NCBI RefSeq assembly: GCF_900107685.1
Contig: NZ_FNRQ01000004.1
Location: forward strand, 310,001 to 374,000
From: Paraburkholderia sartisoli
GTDB taxonomy: Bacteria; Pseudomonadota; Gammaproteobacteria; Burkholderiales; Burkholderiaceae
Reading direction: 5' to 3'
Length of the DNA stretch: 64,000 bases
The position numbers and the translations under genes are program-made. Shown piece after piece: positions 35,701-43,895 of the stretch (position 1 is its first letter; every line of letters starts with the position of its first letter). The notes under the pieces were generated by a model, which was not told the DNA's origin, ran no database searches, and saw only the letters and a program-made list of their open reading frames with translations.

Positions 35701-36337
35701 GGCGTCCTCCACGGCGGGTGACCATCGATTGCACTGTCAAAGCGAAAGTATGCGCCTGCCATGTGAAAAGCAATGTGCGTCCGCACATCCGCGCCATCCT
35801 GCCGCCTCGGGGGCACCCCGTTGTGTCCTGCTCCGTGTTCCGGATTTTCTTCGCTTCTCCGCACACTTTCCGTGGAAGCGCGTTGCACGGAGACGGCCGC
35901 ATCGTCTGAAAACAACTTCGTCGTGACATCAGCGTGACATCGCGGGTTATGTGGTCCAGCGCACAGATTTTTTCCCAGACCAAAACCACATGGACTCCAA
36001 AACAGTTCGTATAAAAATAGTGAATGTTGCTTAAATAACGAATCTCAGGGGTTCAACTAATTAGCGCTCTGGCAATGCATGAACTAGTCTTCTAAGGTCC
36101 ATGTCAGCGTCGATAAACGGACCGGAAAATCCGGGTTGATATATGACGCGTGGGCTCGCATGACTGATGCTTCCATATGTATCAACGGACTGTCGCCGGT
36201 GTCGTCTGACGAGGCGTTGATGCGGGATTTCCGCTCGTTTCCAGCGCCGGATCCGGACCGTTCATGTCTTTAGCTCTGGCCTGTTGTCCGGTCAAAACCG
36301 GGATGGCTCAGCAGGCAGGATCATGGGAGATTGAACC
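35701..36337 (+). promoter_or_regulatory. 637-bp intergenic region with AT-rich tract
   Basis: Two divergent genes flank it. The segment around 35970-36110 is AT-rich (for instance TTCGTATAAAAATAGTGAATG and TTGCTTAAATAACG), likely holding the promoters for gdhB and the FapF-like gene. CCGGAAAATCCGG is a small inverted repeat near 36121. GGGAG lies 9-10 bp before the ATG at 36338. No gene was recognised. Confidence 0.45.
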
Positions 36338-37741
36338 ATGAAGTGCGTGCCCTATCGACGCATCGGCGTCATCAGCTACGCAGCATTGCTGATGTTCAGC
36401 GCCGAAAGCCACGCGCAGTCACTCGAGACGCAGGCCGAACAGGCCAACCAGGCCGGCGTCGGCGCATTGCGCGACGAACTCAATCAACGCATCAAGGAAA
36501 TCGATACGCTCAAGCGCAAGCTCGCCGAGCAGGAGGCGGGTCTTGCGCGACTCAGCCGCGCGCTGGATGCCGGCACACTCGATACCCAGCGTGGCACAGG
36601 GGGAACCGATGCCAACGGGTTGCCCGTCGGCACCGCCGCGCCGGACGCGGGCGCGGTGGCAGGCGCCGCCGCTGCCGCGCAGGCCGATACCTCGGGCCAG
36701 GCAACCGCGCCCGCGCAGACGGCGCAACCCGCTGCCGGTCAGACGGCGCAGCAGGCTCAGCCGGTGGGCCAGGCACCCGTGGTCGACTCACGTCCGCCTG
36801 CGGTCGCGCCGATCTTCGACCAGCCAGGCGTGCTGACGCCGCGCCATACGCTGGTGGTCGAACCGTATTTCAATTTTGCGTATTCGTCGGAGAACCAGCT
36901 TTCGCTCGTGGGGTACACGGTCATCCCGGCGCTGCTGATCGGGTTGATCAACGTGAGCGAGGTAAAGACGACGACGCTGACAGGTGGCGTTGCCTTTCGC
37001 TACGGCCTGACGAACCGGCTCGAATTCGAGCTCCGTGTGCCGTACGTGTATCAGACCAACGACACCGTGGCGCGCCAGATCTTCACGGGAGCCGCGTCGA
37101 ACAGCGTGATCAGCAGCAACGGCAACGGTATCGGCGACGTCGAGATGACGTTGCGTTACCAGTTGAACGAAGGCGGCCCGGACAAGTTCTACTACGTCGG
37201 CTGGCTGCGCTTCAAGACGGCAACCGGCAGGGGCCCATTCGACGTCGTAACCGACTGCGTGACGACCTGTATCGCCAATACGACAGGAACCGGTCTGCCG
37301 CTGCGGCAACCCACCGGCTCCGGGTTCCTCGCGATCCAGCCAGGTCTCACCTGGCTCTTCCCGACCGACCCGGTCGTGTTTTTCGGCAACTTCAGCTATC
37401 TGCACAGCTTCGGGAAAGACGAGAGCCTCACGCTCATCAACGGCCAGGAACCGCTTGGCAAGATCCAGCCGGGCGACATCTGGGGATTCAACATCGGCAT
37501 GGGCCTCGCGCTGAACGAAAAGGCGTCGGTCAGCATCGGCTACGACATGAGCATCGTTCAACCGACGAGCCAGAACGGCCAGACAGTGGTCGGTTCAGTG
37601 CGCACCATTCTCGGCACGCTGCTGATCGGCTATTCGTACCGGGTAACGCCGAAGACCACGGTCAACTTTTCGATCGGCGCCGGGTTGACGCGCGACACGC
37701 CGGACCTCTCCCTCACCATGCGCGTGCCGATCTCCTTCTGA
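36338..37741 (+). CDS. FapF-like outer-membrane beta-barrel with N-terminal coiled coil
   Basis: A 467-residue exported protein. It has a signal peptide of about 27 residues (ending SHAQ), a coiled coil at about 29-78 (QANQAGVGALRDELNQRIKEIDTLKRKLAEQEA with heptad Leu/Ile), an Ala/Gln/Pro-rich linker at about 80-155, and a beta-barrel from about 160. In the barrel, GVLTPRHTLVVEPYFNFAYSS and LVGYTVIPALLIGLINV recall FapF of Pseudomonas, the amyloid secretion pore, which has the same coiled-coil-linker-barrel order. It ends in Phe, as outer-membrane barrels do. It is convergent with a five-gene operon that contains a FapD-like C39 peptidase. The general phenol-degradation 'meta-pathway' channel family is a more distant alternative. 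Confidence 0.72.
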   Translation: MKCVPYRRIGVISYAALLMFSAESHAQSLETQAEQANQAGVGALRDELNQRIKEIDTLKRKLAEQEAGLARLSRALDAGTLDTQRGTGGTDANGLPVGTAAPDAGAVAGAAAAAQADTSGQATAPAQTAQPAAGQTAQQAQPVGQAPVVDSRPPAVAPIFDQPGVLTPRHTLVVEPYFNFAYSSENQLSLVGYTVIPALLIGLINVSEVKTTTLTGGVAFRYGLTNRLEFELRVPYVYQTNDTVARQIFTGAASNSVISSNGNGIGDVEMTLRYQLNEGGPDKFYYVGWLRFKTATGRGPFDVVTDCVTTCIANTTGTGLPLRQPTGSGFLAIQPGLTWLFPTDPVVFFGNFSYLHSFGKDESLTLINGQEPLGKIQPGDIWGFNIGMGLALNEKASVSIGYDMSIVQPTSQNGQTVVGSVRTILGTLLIGYSYRVTPKTTVNFSIGAGLTRDTPDLSLTMRVPISF

Positions 37742-37816
37742 TTCTGAACAACGTGGCGGCGGTGCGCGGGCCGCATCGCCGTGCCATCGCATCCCCCAGC
37801 GACCGTACCGTATCTG

Positions 37817-39451
37817 CTAGCGTGGACGCACGGCGGTCATGAGCGCGGAATTCAGCGTCGAGCCGATGTTGAACGCCTTGAATGCGGCAAGCGAGTTGAC
37901 ACTCGTGTTGATCGTCGTCAGCGCCGCGACCTGCTGGTTGTTCAACGAGTTCTGGATGACCGAGCCGGTCAGCGCGGGCAACCCACCCGGCGCCACCGTG
38001 TTGTTCAATCCGTTCTGAACCAGCGCGCCGGTGTTGGCGTTCGCGAGCATCTGCGCCTGCTGCGGCGTCATCTGCGCGACGTTCGGAATGTTGAAGCTCG
38101 TCGACGCAACGAGATTGCCGTTCACGAATGCCTCGCGCGAAATGCCGAACGACACCACGAGGCCCGACGGCAGGTCGAACCCGCCGCGCATGCTGTCGAG
38201 ACGGTCGCTGTCCACCGCGACAAGGTCCGCTGACGCCCACGCCGGGTCCTCATCATCGTGTTTCGTCACATACGGCATCGCCGGCTGGGCCGTCAGATCC
38301 ACGGTGGATTTCAGCGACACGGCCGCACGTTCGAGCAGACCTTCTCCCGATGACGCCGTCACGGGTGCCGCTTCGTTCGAATGCGGGACGTTCGGGGGAA
38401 CAGTAGCTGGCGTCGTGCGTGTCGCGCTACCGGTGCGGGCAACCGCTGAATCTGCGTTGCGCGTGATATTAGAGCGTGCGTCAGAAGTGGAAACGATGTG
38501 TCTGGCCGGATCATCCGGCGCGTTTGGCACAGGCGTGGAATTGTGTACCGTGCTCATCACTGGAACAGCGACGCTCACCGACACGCGCGGAACATCCGCA
38601 ACGCGCGCGGACTTCGGCGCGGCATGCTTCAGTGGTGCGGCATTGTCGTCTGCTGAAACAGCCGGACGATCTTGCGCGCGTATGGGATGCGCAGCGTGCG
38701 TGACGTGCGCGACGTGTTGCACGGTAACCGTCACGGGCACGGCGGCAGCGCTTGTCGAACCGGCCGGCGCTTCGTCCGCCTGCAACGTGTCTGGAGCGGC
38801 ATCCGCCGCTATCGGTGCGGCATCGTTTGCCGATGAAGCCGGGCCATCCTGCTGCGCATGCACGACATCCGGCACGACGCTCAATACCGCCTCGACATGA
38901 TCTGCCGGCACAGCGTTCGACACCGCCACAACTTCATGCACCGACGCAACATCATCGGCAGACGCAACCGGCATCGCCTGCGAATCCGGGACCGCGCTCA
39001 CCACCGGGGCACGCTCATCCACCGACACGGCAGGCACGGAGAACACCGTGTGTACGTACGGCACATGCGCGGCGTCAGGTACGACGATCGAAGCCTCGCC
39101 GGAACCCTGCGATGGCCAGACCGCCCTGCGCGCTGTGTACACGACATCGGACGTTGCATCCGTTTGCGAAGACGCAACCACATCCGTTGCAGGCGCAACA
39201 CCCGCGCCAGTACCCGCATCAGCCTCGGGCACAACGTCGGGCACATCGCCTTGCGCCACGGGCTCCGTATCCCGAACGGTGTCGTCCGTCATGCCCGGCG
39301 CCGGGTCCGTCAGCGTATTGCGCAACGAAAGAACTCTTCCGGTAGCCAGCGCCGAAGGGTCGCTGGTCGCGGCCTCCGCGCCCAACGACGACATCGCCCC
39401 ACACACAAGGGTCGCGATGCCAGCGAGCTTCAGATGTTCAGGTTTCATCAT
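37817..39451 (-). CDS. Large secreted protein with a C-terminal L-x-x-x-RGG domain (FapE-like?)
   Basis: A 544-residue protein, last of the operon. A signal peptide of about 28 residues is followed by a long low-complexity Ala/Val/Asp/Pro/Ser stretch (about 30-400). The conserved-looking C-terminal domain begins at DRLDSMRGG (RGG at 422-424), then FDLPSGLVVSFGISREAFVNGNLVAST and Asn/Gln-rich repeats (NTGALVQNGLNN, GSVIQNSLNN). The L-D-x-x-RGG site resembles a double-glycine leader cleaved by C39 peptidases, and such a peptidase is encoded immediately upstream. Similar domains occur in Fap-type clusters, but I am not sure which Fap protein it matches. Codon use is normal for the chromosome. 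Confidence 0.6.
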   Translation of the reverse strand: MMKPEHLKLAGIATLVCGAMSSLGAEAATSDPSALATGRVLSLRNTLTDPAPGMTDDTVRDTEPVAQGDVPDVVPEADAGTGAGVAPATDVVASSQTDATSDVVYTARRAVWPSQGSGEASIVVPDAAHVPYVHTVFSVPAVSVDERAPVVSAVPDSQAMPVASADDVASVHEVVAVSNAVPADHVEAVLSVVPDVVHAQQDGPASSANDAAPIAADAAPDTLQADEAPAGSTSAAAVPVTVTVQHVAHVTHAAHPIRAQDRPAVSADDNAAPLKHAAPKSARVADVPRVSVSVAVPVMSTVHNSTPVPNAPDDPARHIVSTSDARSNITRNADSAVARTGSATRTTPATVPPNVPHSNEAAPVTASSGEGLLERAAVSLKSTVDLTAQPAMPYVTKHDDEDPAWASADLVAVDSDRLDSMRGGFDLPSGLVVSFGISREAFVNGNLVASTSFNIPNVAQMTPQQAQMLANANTGALVQNGLNNTVAPGGLPALTGSVIQNSLNNQQVAALTTINTSVNSLAAFKAFNIGSTLNSALMTAVRPR

Positions 39452-39456
39452 CGCTC

Positions 39457-40143
39457 TCAGAATTCACCGGGGCCGAGCTTCGGCACCACCACACTAAACA
39501 GGCCTTCGCGCGGAATGCCGGTGTAAAGCGGCGCATCCGGCGCGACGTGCCAGTCTCCGGCGTCGTTGAATTTCGCCATCTCGTGCCGGTTGTGAATCAC
39601 GAACAGCACGCGGTCCTGCCACTTCTCCTCGAAACTCGCCTTCGACATCGCCCGCGTGCCGGTGGCCGGATCGCCAATCAGGATCCGTCCGTTGCGCACG
39701 CCCTTGATCACGACGAAGTGGTGATAGCCGTGTTCGACGATCAGCACGATCGCAGGCGTTTTTGTCTGCTCGAGCTTTTCGAGCGGTGCTTCATAACCGT
39801 CCGCCTCGAAACCCCGTGAGCCCAGAAAGCGCCGGATATCGAGCAGGGAAAATCCTTCCCTGCGGATTTTTTCCTGGTCGCCGTGCTGGAACATCTCGGC
39901 GAAGACCTGCTGTTCGTTGACCGGATAATCGTATTGATAGGTCAGCAGTGTCGCCAGTGCCGCCGAGCCGCAGCTGAAGTCATATTGCTGCCGGATGGTC
40001 CGCTTGAAACGGGCCTCCTTCAGGCTCGTCACGTGCATCGCGTAATAGCCGCCGGAAGGATCGGCGATGGCGATCGGATCCGCGAGGGCGGCCGACATCC
40101 CGACCCCGCACGAAAGCGCGATGCAGGTGGCGAAGAATTTCAT
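39457..40143 (-). CDS. Periplasmic C39-family cysteine peptidase (FapD-like)
   Basis: A 228-residue protein with a signal peptide (cleavage near SAALA). The C39 core is complete: the oxyanion Gln and nucleophile Cys58 in QQYDFSCGSAALATLL, His142 in GYHHFVVIKG, and Asp158 in ILIGDPATG. It has no ABC or membrane domains, unlike bacteriocin exporters. FapD of Pseudomonas is a stand-alone C39 protein with the same architecture. It likely processes the secreted neighbours. ATG 40143 is preferred; a GTG one codon upstream abuts the stop of the preceding gene. 5 bp separate its stop from the next gene. Confidence 0.85.
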   Translation of the reverse strand: MKFFATCIALSCGVGMSAALADPIAIADPSGGYYAMHVTSLKEARFKRTIRQQYDFSCGSAALATLLTYQYDYPVNEQQVFAEMFQHGDQEKIRREGFSLLDIRRFLGSRGFEADGYEAPLEKLEQTKTPAIVLIVEHGYHHFVVIKGVRNGRILIGDPATGTRAMSKASFEEKWQDRVLFVIHNRHEMAKFNDAGDWHVAPDAPLYTGIPREGLFSVVVPKLGPGEF

Positions 40144-40146
40144 CAC

Positions 40147-40608
40147 TCAGTTCCCGAAGCGAACGTTCAGCACCGTCGCGTTCTGGATCAGCACGTTGGC
40201 GCCGGTGTTCTGAATGACCGTCGGCAGTCCGCTCGAACTGGCGAACGAACCTTCGCTGATCGAATTCGAGCCGGTCTCGACCTTGTAAGCCGAGTTGTTG
40301 GCCACCGCTCCGGTCAGGTAGTTCTGGCCAATCAGTACGTCGCCGCCCCGATGTTCATCGAGTTGTCCGTCGGTCATCGCCACGCCGAAGCTGTCGCGCG
40401 ACGTGCTTCCGGATGCGGGTGTCGAGGAGGCGGTTGCAGGTGTGACGGTGTCGGACACCGTCGCGGGTGCGACCGGCGCTTCACCCGTCGCGGCGGCCTG
40501 CGCCGCGGGAGGAGGCAATGGCAACTCGTCCGCCGCCTGGGCAGCGAAAGCAGCTGTCGCCATCACGACCGGTAACACGAGCAGCGAAATACTCTTTCGC
40601 GCTTGCAT
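40147..40608 (-). CDS. Small secreted protein with an L-D-E-x-RGG site and amyloid-like tail
   Basis: A 153-residue protein with a signal peptide (ending AAQAA) and a Pro/Ala/Thr-rich segment to residue 70. Then DGQLDEHRGG (RGG at 87-89) precedes a 64-residue tail. The tail is Asn/Ser-rich, containing LIGQNYLTGAVANNSAYKV and TGANVLIQNATVLNVRF. Such Asn/Gln-bearing beta-prone repeats resemble curlin/Fap-type chains. AAGGAG precedes the ATG. It directly abuts the C39 gene, so it is a likely substrate. The 192 bp before it (40609-40800) show nothing else. Confidence 0.6.
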   Translation of the reverse strand: MQARKSISLLVLPVVMATAAFAAQAADELPLPPPAAQAAATGEAPVAPATVSDTVTPATASSTPASGSTSRDSFGVAMTDGQLDEHRGGDVLIGQNYLTGAVANNSAYKVETGSNSISEGSFASSSGLPTVIQNTGANVLIQNATVLNVRFGN

Positions 40609-40800
40609 GAATGTCTCCTTGGTCTTGCATGCGGCGAGCGGCAGCCGCATGAGCAGACCGGATAGTTGCGTGCTGTGCTGGCCGGAGGCCGGAGACCGGT
40701 CACGCTGTCTGCCTGACATCGTGCCGGTGCTGCCGTGAGGCGCTTCGGTGTGCGCCCCACGGCAAACCCCCTTTCAGCGTTCAGGAGAATCCACCATGGC

Positions 40801-42033
40801 TCAACGGCCCACAGTCAGATTCGCCTGCACGGTGACCGCCTGTTGCACGAGCGAAGCAGCGCCGGCGTTCTGGCTCATGACCGAGATACCCGCTGCCGAC
40901 TGTGCCGCCGCCGTCATCGTGTTGCTCATGTCGAACGTGCCTGCATCGACCGCATTGGCACCACCCGCACCGCCCGCGCCGCCAACACCACCGTTGCCGG
41001 TTCCGCCGGTACCCGTGGCCCCTGCCGCGCCCGCTACACCTGCCGCACCTGCCGCACCTGCGCCGCCGGTTGCACTGCCGTTGCTGGCTGTCGACATCGA
41101 GCTGCCGTTGGTACCGCTACCGCCGGTACCCGTGCCGCCCGCGCCGCCATTGCCCGCGGTAGCGGTCGCCGCGCCGCCGTTGCCGCCGGTACCCGCGCCC
41201 GAACCGCCCGATGCCGTGACCGCGCCGGTCGTGCCCGCGCCGCCCGTCGCCGTGCCAGCTCCGCCGGTACCGCTACCCGCGCCACCTGCTCCGCCTGCGC
41301 CGCCCGCACCACCGGCCGACGTCGAGGTTGCAGTGGAGTGACGCACTGCGCTCGACCCGCCGCCGTCGCCGCCACCACCACCGCTGCCGCCCCTGCCGCC
41401 GTTGCCGCTGCCGTAACCGCCAATGCCGATGGCGGGGCCTCCGCCAGCCGCGCTGAGCGCGACGGACGATCCACCACGGCCTGTGCCGTTACCGCCCTGC
41501 GTGCCGCCGGCGCTCGCGGAGCCACCGCGGGCACCATCGCCGCCGTAACCCGTCCCGGCAGTCGCGCTGCCGTTCTTGACGTTACCGGCGCTTGCGCTGC
41601 CGTTCTGCGCACTACCGCCATCGCCGCCGCTACCGCTTGCGCCGGCGTTACCGCCATTGCCGCCGTAGCCGTCGCCGCCATAGCCCGCACCGCCCTTGCC
41701 ACCACGGGCGCCTGCCGCGCTGCCCCAGTTCCCGGCGTTGTTGCCGATCCCTGAGACGCCGACATAGCTGACCGAGCCATTCAGCCGGGTCAGTGCGACA
41801 GCCTTGGAACTGTTAAAGGAGTCCTGATTCACCGCCGCATACGACGCGATTTCGTTGGCGTTGCTGCCACTCGTCGTCGTTTGATTGCCGGTTGCGGAAG
41901 CGGTCAGACTGTTCGCGCCTGTCGTGGACGTCTGGTCGCAGGACTTCGTGTTGTCGCTACAGGGGTTGGCCATTGCGTACCCGCTGCAACCCAGGGCCAG
42001 GGCTGCAGCAGACGCCATTAGCGTTCTTTTCAT
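40801..42033 (-). CDS. Glycine-rich repetitive secreted protein, second copy
   Basis: A 410-residue protein. The signal peptide is MKRTLMASAAALALGCSGYAMA. The mature N-terminus NPCSDNTKSCDQTSTTGANS holds the only Cys pair. Next comes a region with GSNANEIASYAAVNQDSFNS and LNGSVSYVGVSGIGNNAGNW, then a long Gly/Ala/Ser/Thr-rich middle (about 115-365, with GGAGG, GTGGxG and SAT motifs). A conserved end reads QSAAGISVMSQNAGAASLVQ. The protein is a paralogue of the upstream 410-residue protein and 16 bp separate the genes. In composition it resembles structural surface fibres or PE_PGRS-like proteins. A role as fibre subunit is inferred from its place. Confidence 0.7.
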   Translation of the reverse strand: MKRTLMASAAALALGCSGYAMANPCSDNTKSCDQTSTTGANSLTASATGNQTTTSGSNANEIASYAAVNQDSFNSSKAVALTRLNGSVSYVGVSGIGNNAGNWGSAAGARGGKGGAGYGGDGYGGNGGNAGASGSGGDGGSAQNGSASAGNVKNGSATAGTGYGGDGARGGSASAGGTQGGNGTGRGGSSVALSAAGGGPAIGIGGYGSGNGGRGGSGGGGGDGGGSSAVRHSTATSTSAGGAGGAGGAGGAGSGTGGAGTATGGAGTTGAVTASGGSGAGTGGNGGAATATAGNGGAGGTGTGGSGTNGSSMSTASNGSATGGAGAAGAAGVAGAAGATGTGGTGNGGVGGAGGAGGANAVDAGTFDMSNTMTAAAQSAAGISVMSQNAGAASLVQQAVTVQANLTVGR

Positions 42034-42049
42034 CACACTCTCCTGGTGC

Positions 42050-43282
42050 CTAATGGCCAACGGTCAGATTCGCCTGAACAGTGACGGCTTGCTGTACGAG
42101 CGACGCCATCCCGCTGTTCTGGTTCATCACCACAATGCCCGCCGCCGACTGTGCCGCACCCGTCATGGTGTTGGCCATGTCGAAGGTGCCCGCGCTGACA
42201 GCATTGGTTCCACCTGCGCCACCGGCACCGCCGACTGCTCCGTTGCCGACTCCGCCGTTACCCGTTCCACCCGCGCCGCCCGCACCACCAGCCGCGCCCG
42301 CCGCACCGACACCCGCGGTTGCGCTGCCGTTCGACGCCATCGAGCTTGCGCCGCCGTTGGTCGCCGAGCCGCCGGTACCTGTGCCGCCAGCACCGCCCGC
42401 ACCCGCCGTCGACGTCGCTGCACCGCCGTTGCCGCCAGCGCCCGCACCGGAGCCGCCCGTACCCGAGGTCGCGCCAGTCGTGGCCGCTCCGCCGGTACCT
42501 GAACCCGCGCCGCCCGTGCCGCCGCCTGCACCGCCTGCCGCACCGGCGCCGCCCATACCGCCTGCGGAAGTTGCCGTCGCGGTCGAATGATGATTAGCGC
42601 GGGCACCACCGCCGTCGCCACCATATCCGCCGCCACCGCCACCGCCGCCGTTGCCGCCTACCGAGCCGCCAACGCCACCCGCAAAGCCGCCTGCTGCGAG
42701 GCTTCCTGCTGCGCCCAGCGCGCCGTTGCCGGAGCCATTGCCGCCCTGCGTGCCGCCCGCGTGCGCGGAACCGCCTCTGCCGCCATCGCCCGCATAACCG
42801 TTGCCGGCCGTTGCGCTGCCATTGGTGGCCTTGCCGGCTGTCGCGCTGCCGTTGTTCGCGTCGCCGCCGCTACCGCCGTTGCCGCCAGCGCCGCCATTGC
42901 CGCCATTGCCACCATAGCCAGCACCGCCATAGCCAGCACCGCCCTTGCCACCGGTGGCGCCTGCCGCGCTACCCCAGTTGCCGGCCTGATTGCCGATTCC
43001 GGAGACGCCGACGTTGCTGACCGTGCCGTCCAGCTTGCTCAGGGCGACGACCCTGGTGCTGTTGAAGGAGTCCTGCCAGACACTGGCGCCGGATGCAATT
43101 TCGTTGGCGTTACTGCCAGTGCCCGCTGTTTGAGTTGATGTCGCAGTGCTGTTCAGCGTATTGGCGCCGGTTGTAGAGGTCTGATCGCAAGCTTTTGAGT
43201 TGTCACTACATGGATTTGCCATCGCGTAGCCGCTGAAGCCTAAAGCCAAGGCCGCAGCGGACGCCAGTAGAGTCTTTCGCAT
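42050..43282 (-). CDS. Glycine-rich repetitive secreted protein, first copy
   Basis: A 410-residue protein, first gene of the operon, with GGAGG ten bases before ATG 43282. The signal peptide is MRKTLLASAAALALGFSGYAMA. The mature N-terminus is NPCSDNSKACDQTSTTGAN, then GSNANEIASGASVWQDSFNS and VSNVGVSGIGNQAGNWGS. A Gly/Ala-rich middle includes a run of nine Gly. The end, QSAAGIVVMNQNSGMASLVQ and then QAVTVQANLTVGH, matches the second copy. Same length and ends as its neighbour point to duplication. The antisense open frames over both genes are composition artefacts. Confidence 0.7.
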   Translation of the reverse strand: MRKTLLASAAALALGFSGYAMANPCSDNSKACDQTSTTGANTLNSTATSTQTAGTGSNANEIASGASVWQDSFNSTRVVALSKLDGTVSNVGVSGIGNQAGNWGSAAGATGGKGGAGYGGAGYGGNGGNGGAGGNGGSGGDANNGSATAGKATNGSATAGNGYAGDGGRGGSAHAGGTQGGNGSGNGALGAAGSLAAGGFAGGVGGSVGGNGGGGGGGGYGGDGGGARANHHSTATATSAGGMGGAGAAGGAGGGTGGAGSGTGGAATTGATSGTGGSGAGAGGNGGAATSTAGAGGAGGTGTGGSATNGGASSMASNGSATAGVGAAGAAGGAGGAGGTGNGGVGNGAVGGAGGAGGTNAVSAGTFDMANTMTGAAQSAAGIVVMNQNSGMASLVQQAVTVQANLTVGH

Positions 43283-43895
43283 GGAATCCTCCTGATCTTC
43301 ATTCGGGGGTGGGCGGCTTGGCAGACTTCACCAATCCGCCGCACCTAAACGCATAGGCGATGCCATCTGCGTAAGTGCTTGAAATTAAAGAGGAAGATCG
43401 TTTTACCGCAATGCGGGACAATTTTCCGAGGGTTTTCCCTGTAGTTCTTTGTTTCGAAATTGAAACATGTAGCCATGCGAAACAACCGTCCCCGTTTTTT
43501 GTGCAATTGCACATTTCGTTTTAATTCAAACGGTTAGCGGTTGATCGTGAGACAGAAGATGTATTCCGAAAAACGTTTCGGTTTTGTCGGACCCAATTGA
43601 TGCATGCGGGGAAATGTGGGCTCGGGACGTCCCACCAATTGGGGGTGCAGCCTTGGCTGGCGTGGCTTCTGTGCGATAGAACACATTTGTCGGGGGTCGA
43701 AAGAAAGAATCGCGATCCCCTCGAAAACGTATCTTTTGAAGTCAAGGCGCGTTTAAACGTTTGCTTTTCGCGGCCCTCATCACTCATTTGCGGGACGGGT
43801 AAACCCGTTCTGAGCGCACCGTATTTTGTATTTGATTCGCACTGCAGCAGAAATCGTTACCGGCTTTGTTCGACGAACTGACATCACCCAGCCAG
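43283..43895 (-). promoter_or_regulatory. 613-bp region upstream of the glycine-rich operon
   Basis: No supported gene. GTGCAATTGCAC (43501-43512) is a perfect 12-bp palindrome about 220 bp before the first operon gene and is a candidate operator. Two overlapping opposite open frames (43521-43787 and 43597-43881) have no ribosome binding sites or family features. No sigma-54 type -24/-12 element was found. The region must hold the operon promoter. Confidence 0.45.

Noticed and set aside
37817..40608. Bacteriocin or microcin cluster, because of the C39 peptidase and GG sites
   Set aside because: No ABC exporter, immunity gene or short precursor peptide is present. All proteins carry Sec signal peptides, and a FapF-like pore is nearby.
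40735..42590. Several long plus-strand frames over the glycine-rich genes, rich in Pro or Thr/Arg
   Set aside because: They are the complement of Gly/Ala codon repeats. The minus-strand frames have signal peptides, ribosome binding sites and conserved ends.
40801..43282. Mycobacterial PE_PGRS proteins
   Set aside because: There is no PE domain. The proteins have a Gram-negative signal peptide and sit in a secretion operon. The likeness is only in glycine-rich composition.
43521..43881. Two opposing small open frames before the glycine-rich operon
   Set aside because: They overlap each other, lack ribosome binding sites and have no family pattern. The region is more likely regulatory.
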